Shown here: positions 45,594 through 54,834 of the stretch, piece by piece | How positions within the stretch are numbered: the stretch's first letter is position 1 | Layout: each line of letters opens with the position of its first letter | Assembly: GCA_963697365.1 (NCBI GenBank) | Contig: CAVONT010000002.1 | Location: 114,017-178,016 of the forward strand | From: CAIXZV01 sp963697365 | Lineage (GTDB): Bacteria > Chloroflexota > Limnocylindria > Limnocylindrales > CSP1-4 | Length of the DNA: 64,000 nt | Reading direction: 5' to 3' | The notes under the pieces: generated by a model | The model's input: the letters and a program-made list of their open reading frames with translations, nothing else | What the model was told of the DNA's origin: nothing | Database searches by the model: none | Translations under genes and position numbers: made by a program

Positions 45594-47187
45594 TCAACGG
45601 GACTCCTCGCTCGCCCCGCCGACCCGTGACGGCAGGTCGCGCGTGGTCGCGAGCGATGCCAGCGCCAGCAGCATCACGACGAGCAGGCCGCTCTTGAGGG
45701 CGACCAGCTGTGCCTCCTCGTAGTCGGTGACGAGCGCCTCGGTCGTTGCTGCGTCAAGTCCCGCGCTCTGGGCTGCCGCCTCGATATCCGAGGAGGCCAC
45801 GAAGTCGATACCGGTCGAGACTGCCGTGCCGACCTGGGCGCTGACCTCACTCGAGATGGCGGGGTCGTTCTCGATCTTGGTGACGAACGTGGAGGTCAGA
45901 CCCGCCAGGACGATCGCCCCGATCAGGGCGACGCCCAGTGACGAGCCGAGCTGCTGCCCGGTGTACTGGAGCCCGCCGGCCTCGCCGCGCCCGGATGCGT
46001 CCACGGAGGACTGCACGACATTGCCGAGCTGCGAGGCGATCAGGCCCATGCCGACGCCCAGCAAGGCCATGGACACAGCGAACCCGAGATCGGCGAGGTC
46101 CGGCTGCATGGTCCACATGAGGATGGCGGCGGCAAGCGCGGTGGTCGCGAGGCCCACCCGCGTGACCGTCCGAACGGCGTAGCGCGTGGAGAGGCGCGCT
46201 CCGATGGCCGCGGCCAGGAACATGGCCACCGACGTCGGGAGCATCTTGATGCCGGTCTCCAGCGCGTCCAGGCCCAGCACCAGCTGGAGATAGAGCGGGA
46301 TGACGAAGAAGACTCCCATCAGGATCAGGTTCTGGCTGAACAGGCCCGCCAGGCCTGCGCGGAGCGTCGGGATCCGCATCAAGCGAGAGGTGCACCAGCG
46401 GATCCTGTCCGTGAGCCTCGCGCCGGCGCTCCCACGCGCTGAACCCCCAGATGAGGCCGCCGCCCGCCGCGATGACGAACGGGGTCAGGCTGAGCCCGAA
46501 CGGGGTGATCGGGGATTCCACGGGCTGGAGGAGGCCCCAGGTGCTCGACTGGAGCACACCGAGCACGATCAGCCCGAGGCCCGAGGCGGAGAGCACGGAC
46601 CCGACGACGTCGAGCTTGGGCTTGGGCCCGCTGCGCAGGGCATCGGCCACCTTTCCGGTCATGGCCAGGATGCCCAGGACGATCACGACCTCGCCCACGA
46701 ACACGATGCGCCAGCTCAGCTCTGTCGTCGCCCAGCCACCGAGGATCGGGCCGATGGCGATGCCGGCGCCGGCCACCCCGCCGATGACGGCGTACGCCTT
46801 CTTCCGCTCGTTGCCCTCGAAGTTGCCCGCGATCAGGGCGGCCATCGCGGGCAGCACGAGGGCGGCCCCGATTCCCTCCAGGATCGACCAGCCGAGCGTG
46901 AGCACGGCCACCGTCGGTGCGATCGCCGTCAGCCCCGAACCGCACGCGTAGATGACGAGGCCGACGATGAACGCCCGCTTGCGTCCGATGATGTCGCCGA
47001 TCTTGCCGCCCGTGAGCATGAGCATCGCCATGACCAGGCAGTAGAGGGTGATGACGGCCTGGATGGTCGTGACGGTGGTGTCGAAGTCCTCGACCAGCTG
47101 GCTGATGGAGACGTTCATCACGGACTGGTCCAGGACCATGATGAACTGGGCGCCCGCGAGCGCGATCAGGGCGCCCCGCTTGCTCAT
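45594..47187 (-). CDS. DHA2-family (EmrB/QacA) drug:proton antiporter (one frameshift)
   Basis: About 530 residues with fourteen predicted helices, ATG 47187 after GGAGG. Motif C-like and motif A text: AQFIMVLDQSVMNVSISQLV (the DHA2 D-x-x-x-x-N-V helix 1), GGKIGDIIGRKRAFIVGLV (motif A), GAGIAIGPILGGWATTELSW (motif C, G-P-x-x-G-G), and SSVDASGRGEAGGLQYTGQQ in the second half. One indel near 46380 joins the halves. These pumps export lipophilic drugs or metabolites using the proton gradient. No adjacent TetR or MarR gene is present. Confidence 0.85.
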
Positions 47188-47278
47188 CCGACCTCCACCG
47201 CACGGGCGTGCGCCTGCGTGCAGCAGGCGACCAACACCTCGCACACGGTACCGCAGTGGAGGACGGACGAAGCGGCGG

Positions 47279-47809
47279 TCAGCGCTCGAGACAGGCGTTC
47301 AGGGCCATGAGCCGGTCGCCGCCGGTGAAGCGCAGCTCCAGCGACCCGTACGGCATCCCGTCGAACATGTACACGAAGGTCGGCGTGCCGTAGATCCCAG
47401 TGATGCGTGCAGGCTCTCCGAGCTTCGCCGTCACGTCGTCGATCGTGTCGCCCCAGGCGAGGCCGAGGGGGAGGGCGCCACGGTACGGCTCCACGACCCC
47501 GGAGTCATGAAGGGCGTGCAGCGTGACCACCTGGACGACGCCGTCCTCCCCGACGATGGCATCCCAGTCGTCGCAGAACGCGGCGATCGCGCTCGTCGAC
47601 TTGAGCGGCGCGCTCATGCACCGTGACAGGTCCGCCTTCCGGCCGAGCTGGGAGATCGGGCTGAGATTGCTCCGGTCTCCCGGCGATACCCCATCTGCGA
47701 CCGAACCGCCCACGTGGACCAGGAGCAGGGAGAGAACGATGAGGCTGGCCATCCCCCCGGCGGTGACGACCAGTCGGCTCAGACGCGAGCCTCGTGCTGC
47801 GATCTCCAT
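47279..47809 (-). CDS. exported uncharacterised protein with a SmpA/OmlA-like C-terminal pattern
   Basis: 176 residues from ATG 47809. One N-terminal signal-anchor (LVVTAGGMASLIVLSLLLVH), then a soluble part with one cysteine pair (RCMS, FCDD). The end reads LGLAWGDTIDDVTAKLGEPA and FDGMPYGSLELRFTGGDRLM, the short alpha-beta pattern where a turn G-D-T/S precedes a helix and G-x-P, as in SmpA/OmlA or DUF-type envelope domains. No enzyme motif. It follows the mttB homologue on the same strand by about 120 bp. Confidence 0.6.
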   Translation of the reverse strand: MEIAARGSRLSRLVVTAGGMASLIVLSLLLVHVGGSVADGVSPGDRSNLSPISQLGRKADLSRCMSAPLKSTSAIAAFCDDWDAIVGEDGVVQVVTLHALHDSGVVEPYRGALPLGLAWGDTIDDVTAKLGEPARITGIYGTPTFVYMFDGMPYGSLELRFTGGDRLMALNACLER

Positions 47810-47929
47810 GACACACCTCCCCCGAGGGGGCTTTGGGGCGCACCACTACTGTGCCGCAGTCTGCCTGTTCCAACAGAGTGCCGAGCGGGTCCTTGTCCGT
47901 GACTGAGGTCCCCCAACAGGACCCGGGGA

Positions 47930-49530
47930 TCAGGACCGGACTGCGTCCGGTGATCTCCCGCTTGCGGCGCGCGATGAAGGCGTCGAGGGCCTCGGCGCGG
48001 TCGGGCGGCATCGCCGGCGGCTCGTACTCGGCGAGCAGCCGCTTCCAGATCGTGTTCGCGCGCTCCGTCGCCGTCCGGGCGCCGTCCTCCTGCCAGGTCT
48101 CGAAGGTGCGCCAGTCGGACAGCATCGGCCGGTAGAACGCGGTCTCGTAGCGCTCGAGCGTGTGCGCGGTGCCGAAGAAGTGGCCGCCCGGCCCGACCTC
48201 GGCGATCGCGTCGAGGCCGAGCGTCGCCTCGTCGACCTCGACGGGTGCGAGGACCTCGGCGATCATCTGGAGCATCTCGGCGTCGAGGATCAGCTTCTCG
48301 AACGACGCGGTCAGCCCGCCCTCGAGCCAGCCGGCGCCCTGGTAGAGCAGGTTGACGCCCGCCCATGACCGCGCCCCAGATCGCCATCTGCGCTCTCGTA
48401 CGCGGCCTGGGCGTCGACGACGTTCGAGGCCGTCGCGTTCGACGACCGCCACGGCAGCCCGTAGCGCCGGGCCAGCTGGCCGGTGGCGATCGCGCCTTGA
48501 CGTACTCGGGCGTGCCGAACGCGGGCGAGCCGGTCCGCATGTCGACGTTCGAGGTGAAGCGCGCCGTAGACCATCGGCGCGCCCGGGCCGGACGATCTGG
48601 GCCAGCGGCGACCATGAACAGCGCCTCGGCGTTCTGCTGGGCGAGCGCGCCGGCGAGCGTCACCGGGCTCATCGCGCCGGCCAGCGTGAACGGCGTCGCC
48701 ACGACCGGCTGGCCGTGCGGTCGCCATCTCGATCAGGCCGTCGGACATCGGGCCGTCGAGGCGCAGCGGCGAGTTGGTGTTGATGACGGTCATGAGGCGC
48801 GGCTCGGCCGAGCAGCGCCGTCGCGGTCCATGCCCCGGCGGATCGACAGCGACCTCGATCGCGTCGTCGACGGGCGCCCGCCGAACCCGAGGCACTGCCA
48901 GGTCTTGTCGAGCAGCGTCGCGAGCGTGCGGTACATGTCGAGGTGGCGGGTCTCCGACCGGCAGGTCGGTCGGCTCGAGCGGGCCGCCGCCCTCCTGGTG
49001 GATGATGTCGAGCGCGCCGATGACGCGGACGTAGTCGACGAAGTCGGCTGCGTTGCCGGGGCGCCGGCCGCGGTCGAGGTCGCTCACGAACGCCGGCCCG
49101 CCGACCGCGCCGAAGACGAGGTTCCGTCCGCCGAACACGAGGTCCGCTCCGGGTTGCGGGCGTGGAGCGCGAACGTCGGCGGGCGCCAGTGCGACGAGCT
49201 CCTCGACCTGGGCCGGGTCGAGCCGGACCGCCGGCGCTGCCCCGGGCGCCGTCCGACGCTCCACGCGCGCGCCGCCCGCTCGAGGAGGTCGAGCGCCCGG
49301 TCGCCGAGGACCTCGACGCCGATCTCGCGCAGGATCCGCAGGGACGCGCGGTGGACGGCCTCGACCTCGTCGGCCGACAGGATCTCGAGCGGCCGGAAGG
49401 GGTTGACGAGGCGCCGCCAGGCTTGCACGGGGACGCCACCTGCCCGGCGGCGCTCGCCGCGCGCACGGTGCGCGGATGCGGCCGGGGCCGGGACCGGGGC
49501 CGGGACATCGCCGGTTTCGGGGTCGGACAT
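47930..49530 (-). CDS. trimethylamine methyltransferase (MttB) family protein, non-pyrrolysine type (five or more frameshifts)
   Basis: Starts at ATG 49530 (MSDPETGDVPAPVPAPAASA). Ordered pieces: QAWRRLVNPFRPLEILSADE, HRASLRILREIGVEVLGDRA, LVFGGRNLVFGAVGGPAFVS, DYVRVIGALDIIHQEGGGPL, AIATGQLARRYGLPWRSSNA, NLLYQGAGWLEGGLTASFEK, GLDAIAEVGPGGHFFGTAHT, and ANTIWKRLLAEYEPPAMPPD with a C-terminal ARRKREI. This is the MttB/glycine-betaine methyltransferase superfamily, which moves a methyl group from a quaternary or tertiary amine to a corrinoid protein. No in-frame amber codon is needed at the pyrrolysine position, so a betaine-type substrate is likelier than trimethylamine. No corrinoid protein gene is in the window. 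The frame at the end reads on to 47505; a one-base indel would give the stop at 47930. Confidence 0.75.
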
Positions 49531-49599
49531 GCGCCCAACGATACGCGCAGGACGGAACCGGCAGTCGCGCCGGACCGCGAGGTGCCACCATTCGCCCCC

Positions 49600-52047
49600 A
49601 TGCGCAACCAGTACCGGGTCGTGATCATCGGCGGCGGCATCGTCGGGGCCAGCGCCGCCTATCACCTCGCCCTGCGGGGCATCACCGACGTCCTGCTCGT
49701 GGAGCGCGACCGGCTCACCGCCGGCTCGTCGTGGCATGCGGCAGGGGGCTTCCACGCCTTCAACCCGGTGCGTCGCGTGGCCGAGCTCCAGCGGTACACC
49801 CTGGAGCGCTACCCGCTGATCGAGGCCGAGAGCGGCCAGGCGCTGGGCATGAAGATGTCCGGTGGCATCGAGCTCGCCGCCACGGCCGAGCGCTGGCGGC
49901 AGCTGCGCCAGGAGCACTCCCACTTCCGTGCCCAGGGCCACGACGGCGTGACCCTCATGACCCCCGCCGAGGCCGCGGCCCTCGTGCCGATCATCAACCC
50001 CGATGGGCTCTTCGGGGCGCTCTTCGACCCGGTCGAGGGCAACCTGGACCCGGTCGGCGCGGTGATGGCGTATGCGGCGGCGGCGAAGGCCCGGGGCGTC
50101 GAGATCGTCCAGGGCAACCGCGTCACGGCGCTGGTTCCTCGCCCCGGGGGCGGCTGGACCGTGACCACGGAGCAGGGCGACATCGTGTGCGAGCACGTCG
50201 TGAACGCCGCCGGCCTGTGGGCGCGGCGGGTCGGCCGCATGGCCGGGGTCGAGCACCCGCTCGTCCCCCTCGCCCACCACTACCTCGTCACCGACGCCAT
50301 CCCCGAGGTGGCCGCGATCGACGGGCTGATGGCCGCGGTCACCGACCTCGAGGGCTTCACCTACCTGCAGCGCGAGGCCGACGGCGTGCTGCTCGGCATC
50401 TACGAGACGAACCCCCGCCACTGGGCGACCGATGGGGCGCCCTGGGACTTCGGGATGCAGCTCCTGCCGGAGGAGATCGAGCGCATCGCCCCCGAGCTCG
50501 AGCTCGCCTTCCACCGGTTCCCGTCCATCGCCGAAGCCGGGATCAAGCGTTGGGTGTGCGGTCCGTTCACGGCGACACCCGACGGCAACCCGCTCGTGGG
50601 CCCCATCGACGGGCGCCCCGGCTACTGGGCAGCCTGCGGCGTGTTCGCGGGCTTCAGCCAGTGCGCTGGGGTGGGCCTCGTGCTGGCGAACTGGATCGTT
50701 GACGGCGAGCCCGGCCTGGACGCCTTCGGCATGGACCCCGCGCGCTACCCGGCGTTTGCGGCCGACGATCGCTACCTGCTGCCGACGACCGCCCAGTTCT
50801 ACGCGCGCCGGTTCGTCATCGCCTATCCCAACGAGGACCTGCCGGCGGGGCGGCCGTGGAGGACCACGCCCGCCTACCAGCGCCTGCTGGCGGCGGGGGC
50901 GCGGAACACGTCGAACTGGGGCCTGGAGGTGGCCCGCTACTACGCGCCGGACCCGGCGTTCGAGGAGGCGGCGACGTTCGGGCGATCGGATGCGGAGCCG
51001 GTGGTTGCGGCCGAGGTGGCGGCCGTCCGCGAGGCCGTCGGGGCGTTCGAGATCGCCCAGTACGCACGCTACGAGGTGAACGGGTCGGGCGCGGCCGCCT
51101 GGCTCGACGGTCTGGTGGCGGGACGCCTGCCGGCCGAGGGGCGGATCCGCCTCGCGCCGATGCTGGACCGGAACGGGTGCCTGGCGGGCGACCTGTCCGT
51201 GGCGCGGCTGGCGTCGGAGCGCTTCTGGCTCACGGCGTCGTACCAGCTGCAGGACTGGCACATGCGCTGGTTCCGGGCGACCCTGCCGGCATCCGGCGTG
51301 GCGCTGGCGAACCGCACCGACGAGCTGATGGGGTTCGCGATCGCCGGGCCCGCGTCGCGGTCCGTGCTCGCACCCCTTGCCGACGAGGACGGGACGGCGT
51401 CGGCGGTCCAGGCCCTCCCCTTTCTCGGCATCGGATGCTTCCCCCTGCCTTCCGCCGGCGCCGACGCGTGGATCGGCCGGATCGGGCTGTCGGGCGAGCT
51501 CGGGTACGAGATCGTCGTCCCCTCGGACCACCAGTTGCCGCTGCTCGACGCGCTCCTGGACGCAGGCGTGCCCCACGGCCTGCGGCTATACGGGGACCTC
51601 GCGTTCGACGTCCTCCGCCTGGAGAAGGGCTACGGCATCTGGGGCGCGGAGCTGCGGCCGGACATCACGCCCGCGATGTGCGGCCTGGACCGGTACGTGG
51701 CGCTGGACAAGGGCGACTTCACGGGCAGGGCGGCCGCGCTCAGGGAGCGCGAGCATACGACTGGACCGTCGCGCCGCCTGGTGCTGCTCGAGGTAGACGC
51801 CGTGGACATGGACGCAGGGACGGACGATCCGGTCCGCCTGGCTGAGGATGGCAGCCTCGTCGGCGAGGTCACGTCGGGAGGCTTCGGACACACGGTCGGG
51901 CGCAGCCTGGCGCTCGCCTACGTCGACCCGGCCGTGGCGGCGGCGCGCCCCCCGCTGGTCGTGGAGATCATGGGCGAGGCACGCACGGCCCGGATCCTCC
52001 CCGAGCCCCCGTACGATCCGTCGGGCTCGCGGATACGCGCCGGCTGA
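49600..52047 (+). CDS. FAD-dependent sarcosine/dimethylglycine dehydrogenase-like protein with GcvT domain
   Basis: 815 residues in one frame from ATG 49600. The N-terminal FAD domain opens YRVVIIGGGIVGASAAYHLA (G11-x-G13-x2-G16) and HAAGGFHAFNPVRRVAELQR, where the His of S-S-W-H-A-A can carry covalent FAD. It continues to GYWAACGVFAGFSQCAGVGL. The C-terminal half is an aminomethyltransferase (GcvT) fold: PLGIG-like PFLGIGCFPLPSAGADAWIG, IGLSGELGYEIVVPSDHQLP, GLRLYGDLAFDVLRLEKGYG, and GDFTGRAAALRERE. The reaction is oxidative N-demethylation, passing the methyl group to tetrahydrofolate. Divergent from the mttB homologue (69 bp), consistent with stepwise demethylation of betaine or methylamines. 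Confidence 0.9.
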   Translation: MRNQYRVVIIGGGIVGASAAYHLALRGITDVLLVERDRLTAGSSWHAAGGFHAFNPVRRVAELQRYTLERYPLIEAESGQALGMKMSGGIELAATAERWRQLRQEHSHFRAQGHDGVTLMTPAEAAALVPIINPDGLFGALFDPVEGNLDPVGAVMAYAAAAKARGVEIVQGNRVTALVPRPGGGWTVTTEQGDIVCEHVVNAAGLWARRVGRMAGVEHPLVPLAHHYLVTDAIPEVAAIDGLMAAVTDLEGFTYLQREADGVLLGIYETNPRHWATDGAPWDFGMQLLPEEIERIAPELELAFHRFPSIAEAGIKRWVCGPFTATPDGNPLVGPIDGRPGYWAACGVFAGFSQCAGVGLVLANWIVDGEPGLDAFGMDPARYPAFAADDRYLLPTTAQFYARRFVIAYPNEDLPAGRPWRTTPAYQRLLAAGARNTSNWGLEVARYYAPDPAFEEAATFGRSDAEPVVAAEVAAVREAVGAFEIAQYARYEVNGSGAAAWLDGLVAGRLPAEGRIRLAPMLDRNGCLAGDLSVARLASERFWLTASYQLQDWHMRWFRATLPASGVALANRTDELMGFAIAGPASRSVLAPLADEDGTASAVQALPFLGIGCFPLPSAGADAWIGRIGLSGELGYEIVVPSDHQLPLLDALLDAGVPHGLRLYGDLAFDVLRLEKGYGIWGAELRPDITPAMCGLDRYVALDKGDFTGRAAALREREHTTGPSRRLVLLEVDAVDMDAGTDDPVRLAEDGSLVGEVTSGGFGHTVGRSLALAYVDPAVAAARPPLVVEIMGEARTARILPEPPYDPSGSRIRAG

Positions 52048-52115
52048 GGATCGGCGGGGCGGGGATTGCAGGGCGGGCCTGGCGACTCCCCGGACGGCTC
52101 CCCTGAGCGCCCAGG

Positions 52116-53381
52116 TCAGCCCTCGAGGACCACGTGGACCTGGCCGCTTCCATCCACGGCGATCGGGATCGCCGGGAGGGCGAACGGCGGCGGGCCGCCG
52201 AGCACCGCCGCGGCGTTGGCCGGGTCGAAGCGGCCGAGGTGGCAGGGGCAGACGAGCTCGGACACGGACGGGTCGAAGGCGACGGTGCACTTGCCGTGGG
52301 TGCACGCTGCGGCATAGGCGACGAAGCGGCCGTCCGAGAGCTGTACGAGCACGCCGGGCCCGCCCGGGCCCTGGGCGAACGGGACCTCGTTGGGGACCGT
52401 GAACGCGACCCCGGTGTTCGGTTCGAGATCGTCCACGCTGGCGATCACCGGGCCCATGGCTCCGGCTGCGGCCGTGGCGGCCGGGGTGGGAGCCGAGGTC
52501 GGGGTGGGGTCCGCGGCGGGGGTCGGGGCAGAGGTTGCGGGCGCGGCCGTGGGGCCACCGGTCGGGGCCGGAGCGACCGTCGGGGCCGGGGTCCCGGGAA
52601 CGGTGGTGGGCGGGGCGGCGGTTGCGGGCGCGGCCGTGGGCGACGGCGACTTGACGGCTCCCCCACCCGATGCCGCCTCGTCCACGCCAAGGGCTCGAAG
52701 GCGGGACATGGCGCCGGCCGTGAAGACGGTGAGCGCGGTCAGGGCTCCCACCTGCAGGAGGGCCCGGCGCGCGGGCGAGGTGGCCCGGGTCGTCGCGTCG
52801 GACGCATCGTCCTGCGGAGCGTCTGTGTCCCTGGCTTCACCGGCATCCGCGCCTTCGCCCGTGTGCCGGCGGCCTCCCGCCGGCCAGGGGTCGATCACCA
52901 GGAGGTGCCCGTGCCCGGCGAGCGCGAGGGTGAGGAACCCGAACGCGTACGGCAGGTCGGGGCTGAAGTAGTACGGCGCGATCGACCACGATGCCGTCAG
53001 CCAGAACAGGATCGAGGTTCCGAAGCCGGCCCACGCGGCGGCGCGGTACGCGAGGCCTGTGAGGAGGCCGATACCGATGGCAAGCTCCGCGAGCGCGATC
53101 AGCACGCCGATCGGGACGGCGGCCGGGAGCGCGGCCTCGATGAGCGGCGCGAGGGGCGACGCCCGCAGGTACGCCTCCATCTGGCCGGCCACGGAGAATG
53201 GGCCGTCGGTGGTGAAGAAGGTCGGGCTCACGAACTTGTCGATCCCGGCATAGAGGTAGGTGAGTCCCAGGAAGACGCGCAGCGGCAGCAGCGCGACGGC
53301 GGCGATCGGGCGGCCCGCGAGGCGGGCACGCATGCCGGCTATGCCCCCGCTGGTCGTGGCGCCCTGCTCCGGCTGCGTCAA
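52116..53381 (-). CDS. DoxX-family membrane protein fused to a Rieske [2Fe-2S] domain
   Basis: 421 residues starting at TTG 53381, which overlaps the antiporter stop (TTGA) and is preceded by AGGAGG. Residues about 20-170 are a four-helix DoxX domain (LRVFLGLTYLYAGIDKFVSP, GVLIALAELAIGIGLLTGLA). A further hydrophobic segment (LLQVGALTALTVFTAGAMSR) and a Pro/Thr/Ala linker follow. The C-terminal Rieske domain has ACTHGKCTVAFDPSVSELV and CPCHLGRFDP (C-x-H...C-x2-H). Electrons could pass from a membrane quinone pool or thiosulfate-type donor through the Rieske cluster. The fusion is intact in one frame. Confidence 0.85.
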   Translation of the reverse strand: MTQPEQGATTSGGIAGMRARLAGRPIAAVALLPLRVFLGLTYLYAGIDKFVSPTFFTTDGPFSVAGQMEAYLRASPLAPLIEAALPAAVPIGVLIALAELAIGIGLLTGLAYRAAAWAGFGTSILFWLTASWSIAPYYFSPDLPYAFGFLTLALAGHGHLLVIDPWPAGGRRHTGEGADAGEARDTDAPQDDASDATTRATSPARRALLQVGALTALTVFTAGAMSRLRALGVDEAASGGGAVKSPSPTAAPATAAPPTTVPGTPAPTVAPAPTGGPTAAPATSAPTPAADPTPTSAPTPAATAAAGAMGPVIASVDDLEPNTGVAFTVPNEVPFAQGPGGPGVLVQLSDGRFVAYAAACTHGKCTVAFDPSVSELVCPCHLGRFDPANAAAVLGGPPPFALPAIPIAVDGSGQVHVVLEG

Positions 53382-54496
53382 CCTTCGCCTCCTGCAGCCT
53401 CGGGCAAGGCCCCCGCGAGTCGCCCGGAGCGCCAGGTGCGGAGAGCAAGGGATCCAAGCACCAGCCCCGTGATCGGGACGACGCCGAAGACCAGGACATT
53501 GCCGTAGGTGGCTGCTGCCGGCGCATCCTGCGCCACCAGGAGCAGGTAGACGATGTAGGCCACGTAGAACGCGAGCAGCATGATCCCCTCGCGCCGGTCC
53601 ACGGTGAGGCCGGTGTAGAAGATGGGGAGGCAGGCCACCGCGGTCGCGACCATCAGCGGCACGTCCACCGCGAGGAGGGCCGGCGCCACCATCACCGGCT
53701 CCGGTGACACGAGCGCCGTCACGCCAAGCACCATCAGCAGGTTGAAGATGCAGCTGCCGACGACGTTGCCGACGGCGAGGTCGCGATGGCCGCGCAGCCC
53801 GGCGACGACCGACGTCGTGATCTCGGGCAGCGACGTGCCCACGGCCACGATCGTCAGGCCGATCACGATCTCCGGGATGCCGAGGGCCGTGGCGACGGCC
53901 GTCGCGCCGTCAACGATCCAGCCCGCCCCCAGGACGAGGCCGACGAGCCCGGCGACGACGAAGGCAACGTTCGTGCCGAGCGCTCTCGGGGCGCGCTCCG
54001 TGCGTGCCCCCGTCTCGACCTCCTCGACGGGCGCCTGCTGCTCCTCGCGACGCGCGCCCCGGACGAGGGACACCGTGTAGACGACGATCGCCGCCACAAG
54101 GAACAGCCCCTCGATGCGCTGGATGCTGCCACTCAGCGCCATCAACCAGAACACGAGCGAGGCGGCGATCATGATCGGCACCTCGCGCCGGACGACGCGA
54201 ATGCCGGCCGCGAGGGGTGTCACGAGCGCCGCCAGCCCCAGCACCAGCAGCACGTTCGCTATGTTGCTGCCGACGACGTTGCCCACCGCGATGTCAGGCT
54301 CGCCACCAAGTGCCGACGCCACGCCGACCGCGAGCTCCGGGGCACTCGTGCCGAACGCCACTACCGTGAGACCGATGACGAGCGGGCTGATGCCCAGGGC
54401 GCCTGCGAGGTGGCTCGCCCCGCGGACGAGGATCTCGCCGCCCACGACGAGCGCGACGAAGCCGGCGGCGAGCAGGAGCAGCGTGGACGGTTCCAT
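53378..54496 (-). CDS. calcium/sodium antiporter (CaCA family, YrbG-like)
   Basis: 372 residues with ten helices in two inverted halves. The two alpha-repeats are textbook: VIGLTVVAFGTSAPELAVGV plus IAVGNVVGSNIANVLLVLGL in the first, and VIGLTIVAVGTSLPEITTSV plus LAVGNVVGSCIFNLLMVLGV in the second. The acidic Glu in each GTSxPE binds the cation. The central loop (ARREEQQAPVEEVETGARTE) is cytosolic. Translationally coupled to the downstream DoxX-Rieske gene. Confidence 0.95.
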   Translation of the reverse strand: MEPSTLLLLAAGFVALVVGGEILVRGASHLAGALGISPLVIGLTVVAFGTSAPELAVGVASALGGEPDIAVGNVVGSNIANVLLVLGLAALVTPLAAGIRVVRREVPIMIAASLVFWLMALSGSIQRIEGLFLVAAIVVYTVSLVRGARREEQQAPVEEVETGARTERAPRALGTNVAFVVAGLVGLVLGAGWIVDGATAVATALGIPEIVIGLTIVAVGTSLPEITTSVVAGLRGHRDLAVGNVVGSCIFNLLMVLGVTALVSPEPVMVAPALLAVDVPLMVATAVACLPIFYTGLTVDRREGIMLLAFYVAYIVYLLLVAQDAPAAATYGNVLVFGVVPITGLVLGSLALRTWRSGRLAGALPEAAGGEG

Positions 54497-54834
54497 CAGG
54501 GGCCGATCGTAGCCCGAGCACGTGCGGCCGGGAGGCGCGTCCGCGTCCGGACGGGCCTCGGGTCGCGTCCGGACGGGCCGGCATGGGGTCCTGACCCGGC
54601 ACCGAGTCAGGAGGGCGATCGCCGTGCTGGGGCCGTGCGCGTAGCCCGGGTTTCGTGCACGACGCGTGCGGGCGCGTCCCGCTGGTGACTCGGAGCGGAG
54701 TCACGAGGCGGCCGCGCGGGGGAACGGGGCGGCCACAGGGCGAGAAGGACCGGCGAGACGCGGCCTATCGTCGCGCCTCGCCCTACCCCGCCCCGGTCCC
54801 CCGCCCCGGTCCCCCGGTCCCCGAGCCCCGGATC
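54497..54834. other. non-coding interval between the antiporter and hoxH
   Basis: No gene is seen. It contains a direct repeat of CGCGTCCGGACGGGC-like sequence near 54544 and 54568. A 7-bp inverted repeat GTGACTC/GAGTCAC (54685-54704) could act as the hox operon terminator. A C-rich stretch of CCCCGGTCCC repeats (54784-54828) ends just before the hoxH stop. Confidence 0.6.

Noticed and set aside
45295..45723. Possible small cysteine-containing protein starting MRTCLGCGAPA
   Set aside because: No ribosome-binding site, composition like random G+C-rich sequence, and it overlaps the DHA2 transporter.
47930..49530. Pyrrolysine-containing MttB
   Set aside because: The aligned segment before AIATGQLARRYGLPWRSS has sense codons and no required in-frame TAG; breaks are explained by indels.
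49084..51576. A minus-strand open frame of 830 codons
   Set aside because: Mostly antisense to the FAD-GcvT gene, which has all family motifs. Only its last part (from about 49530 downward) is the N-terminus of the mttB homologue.
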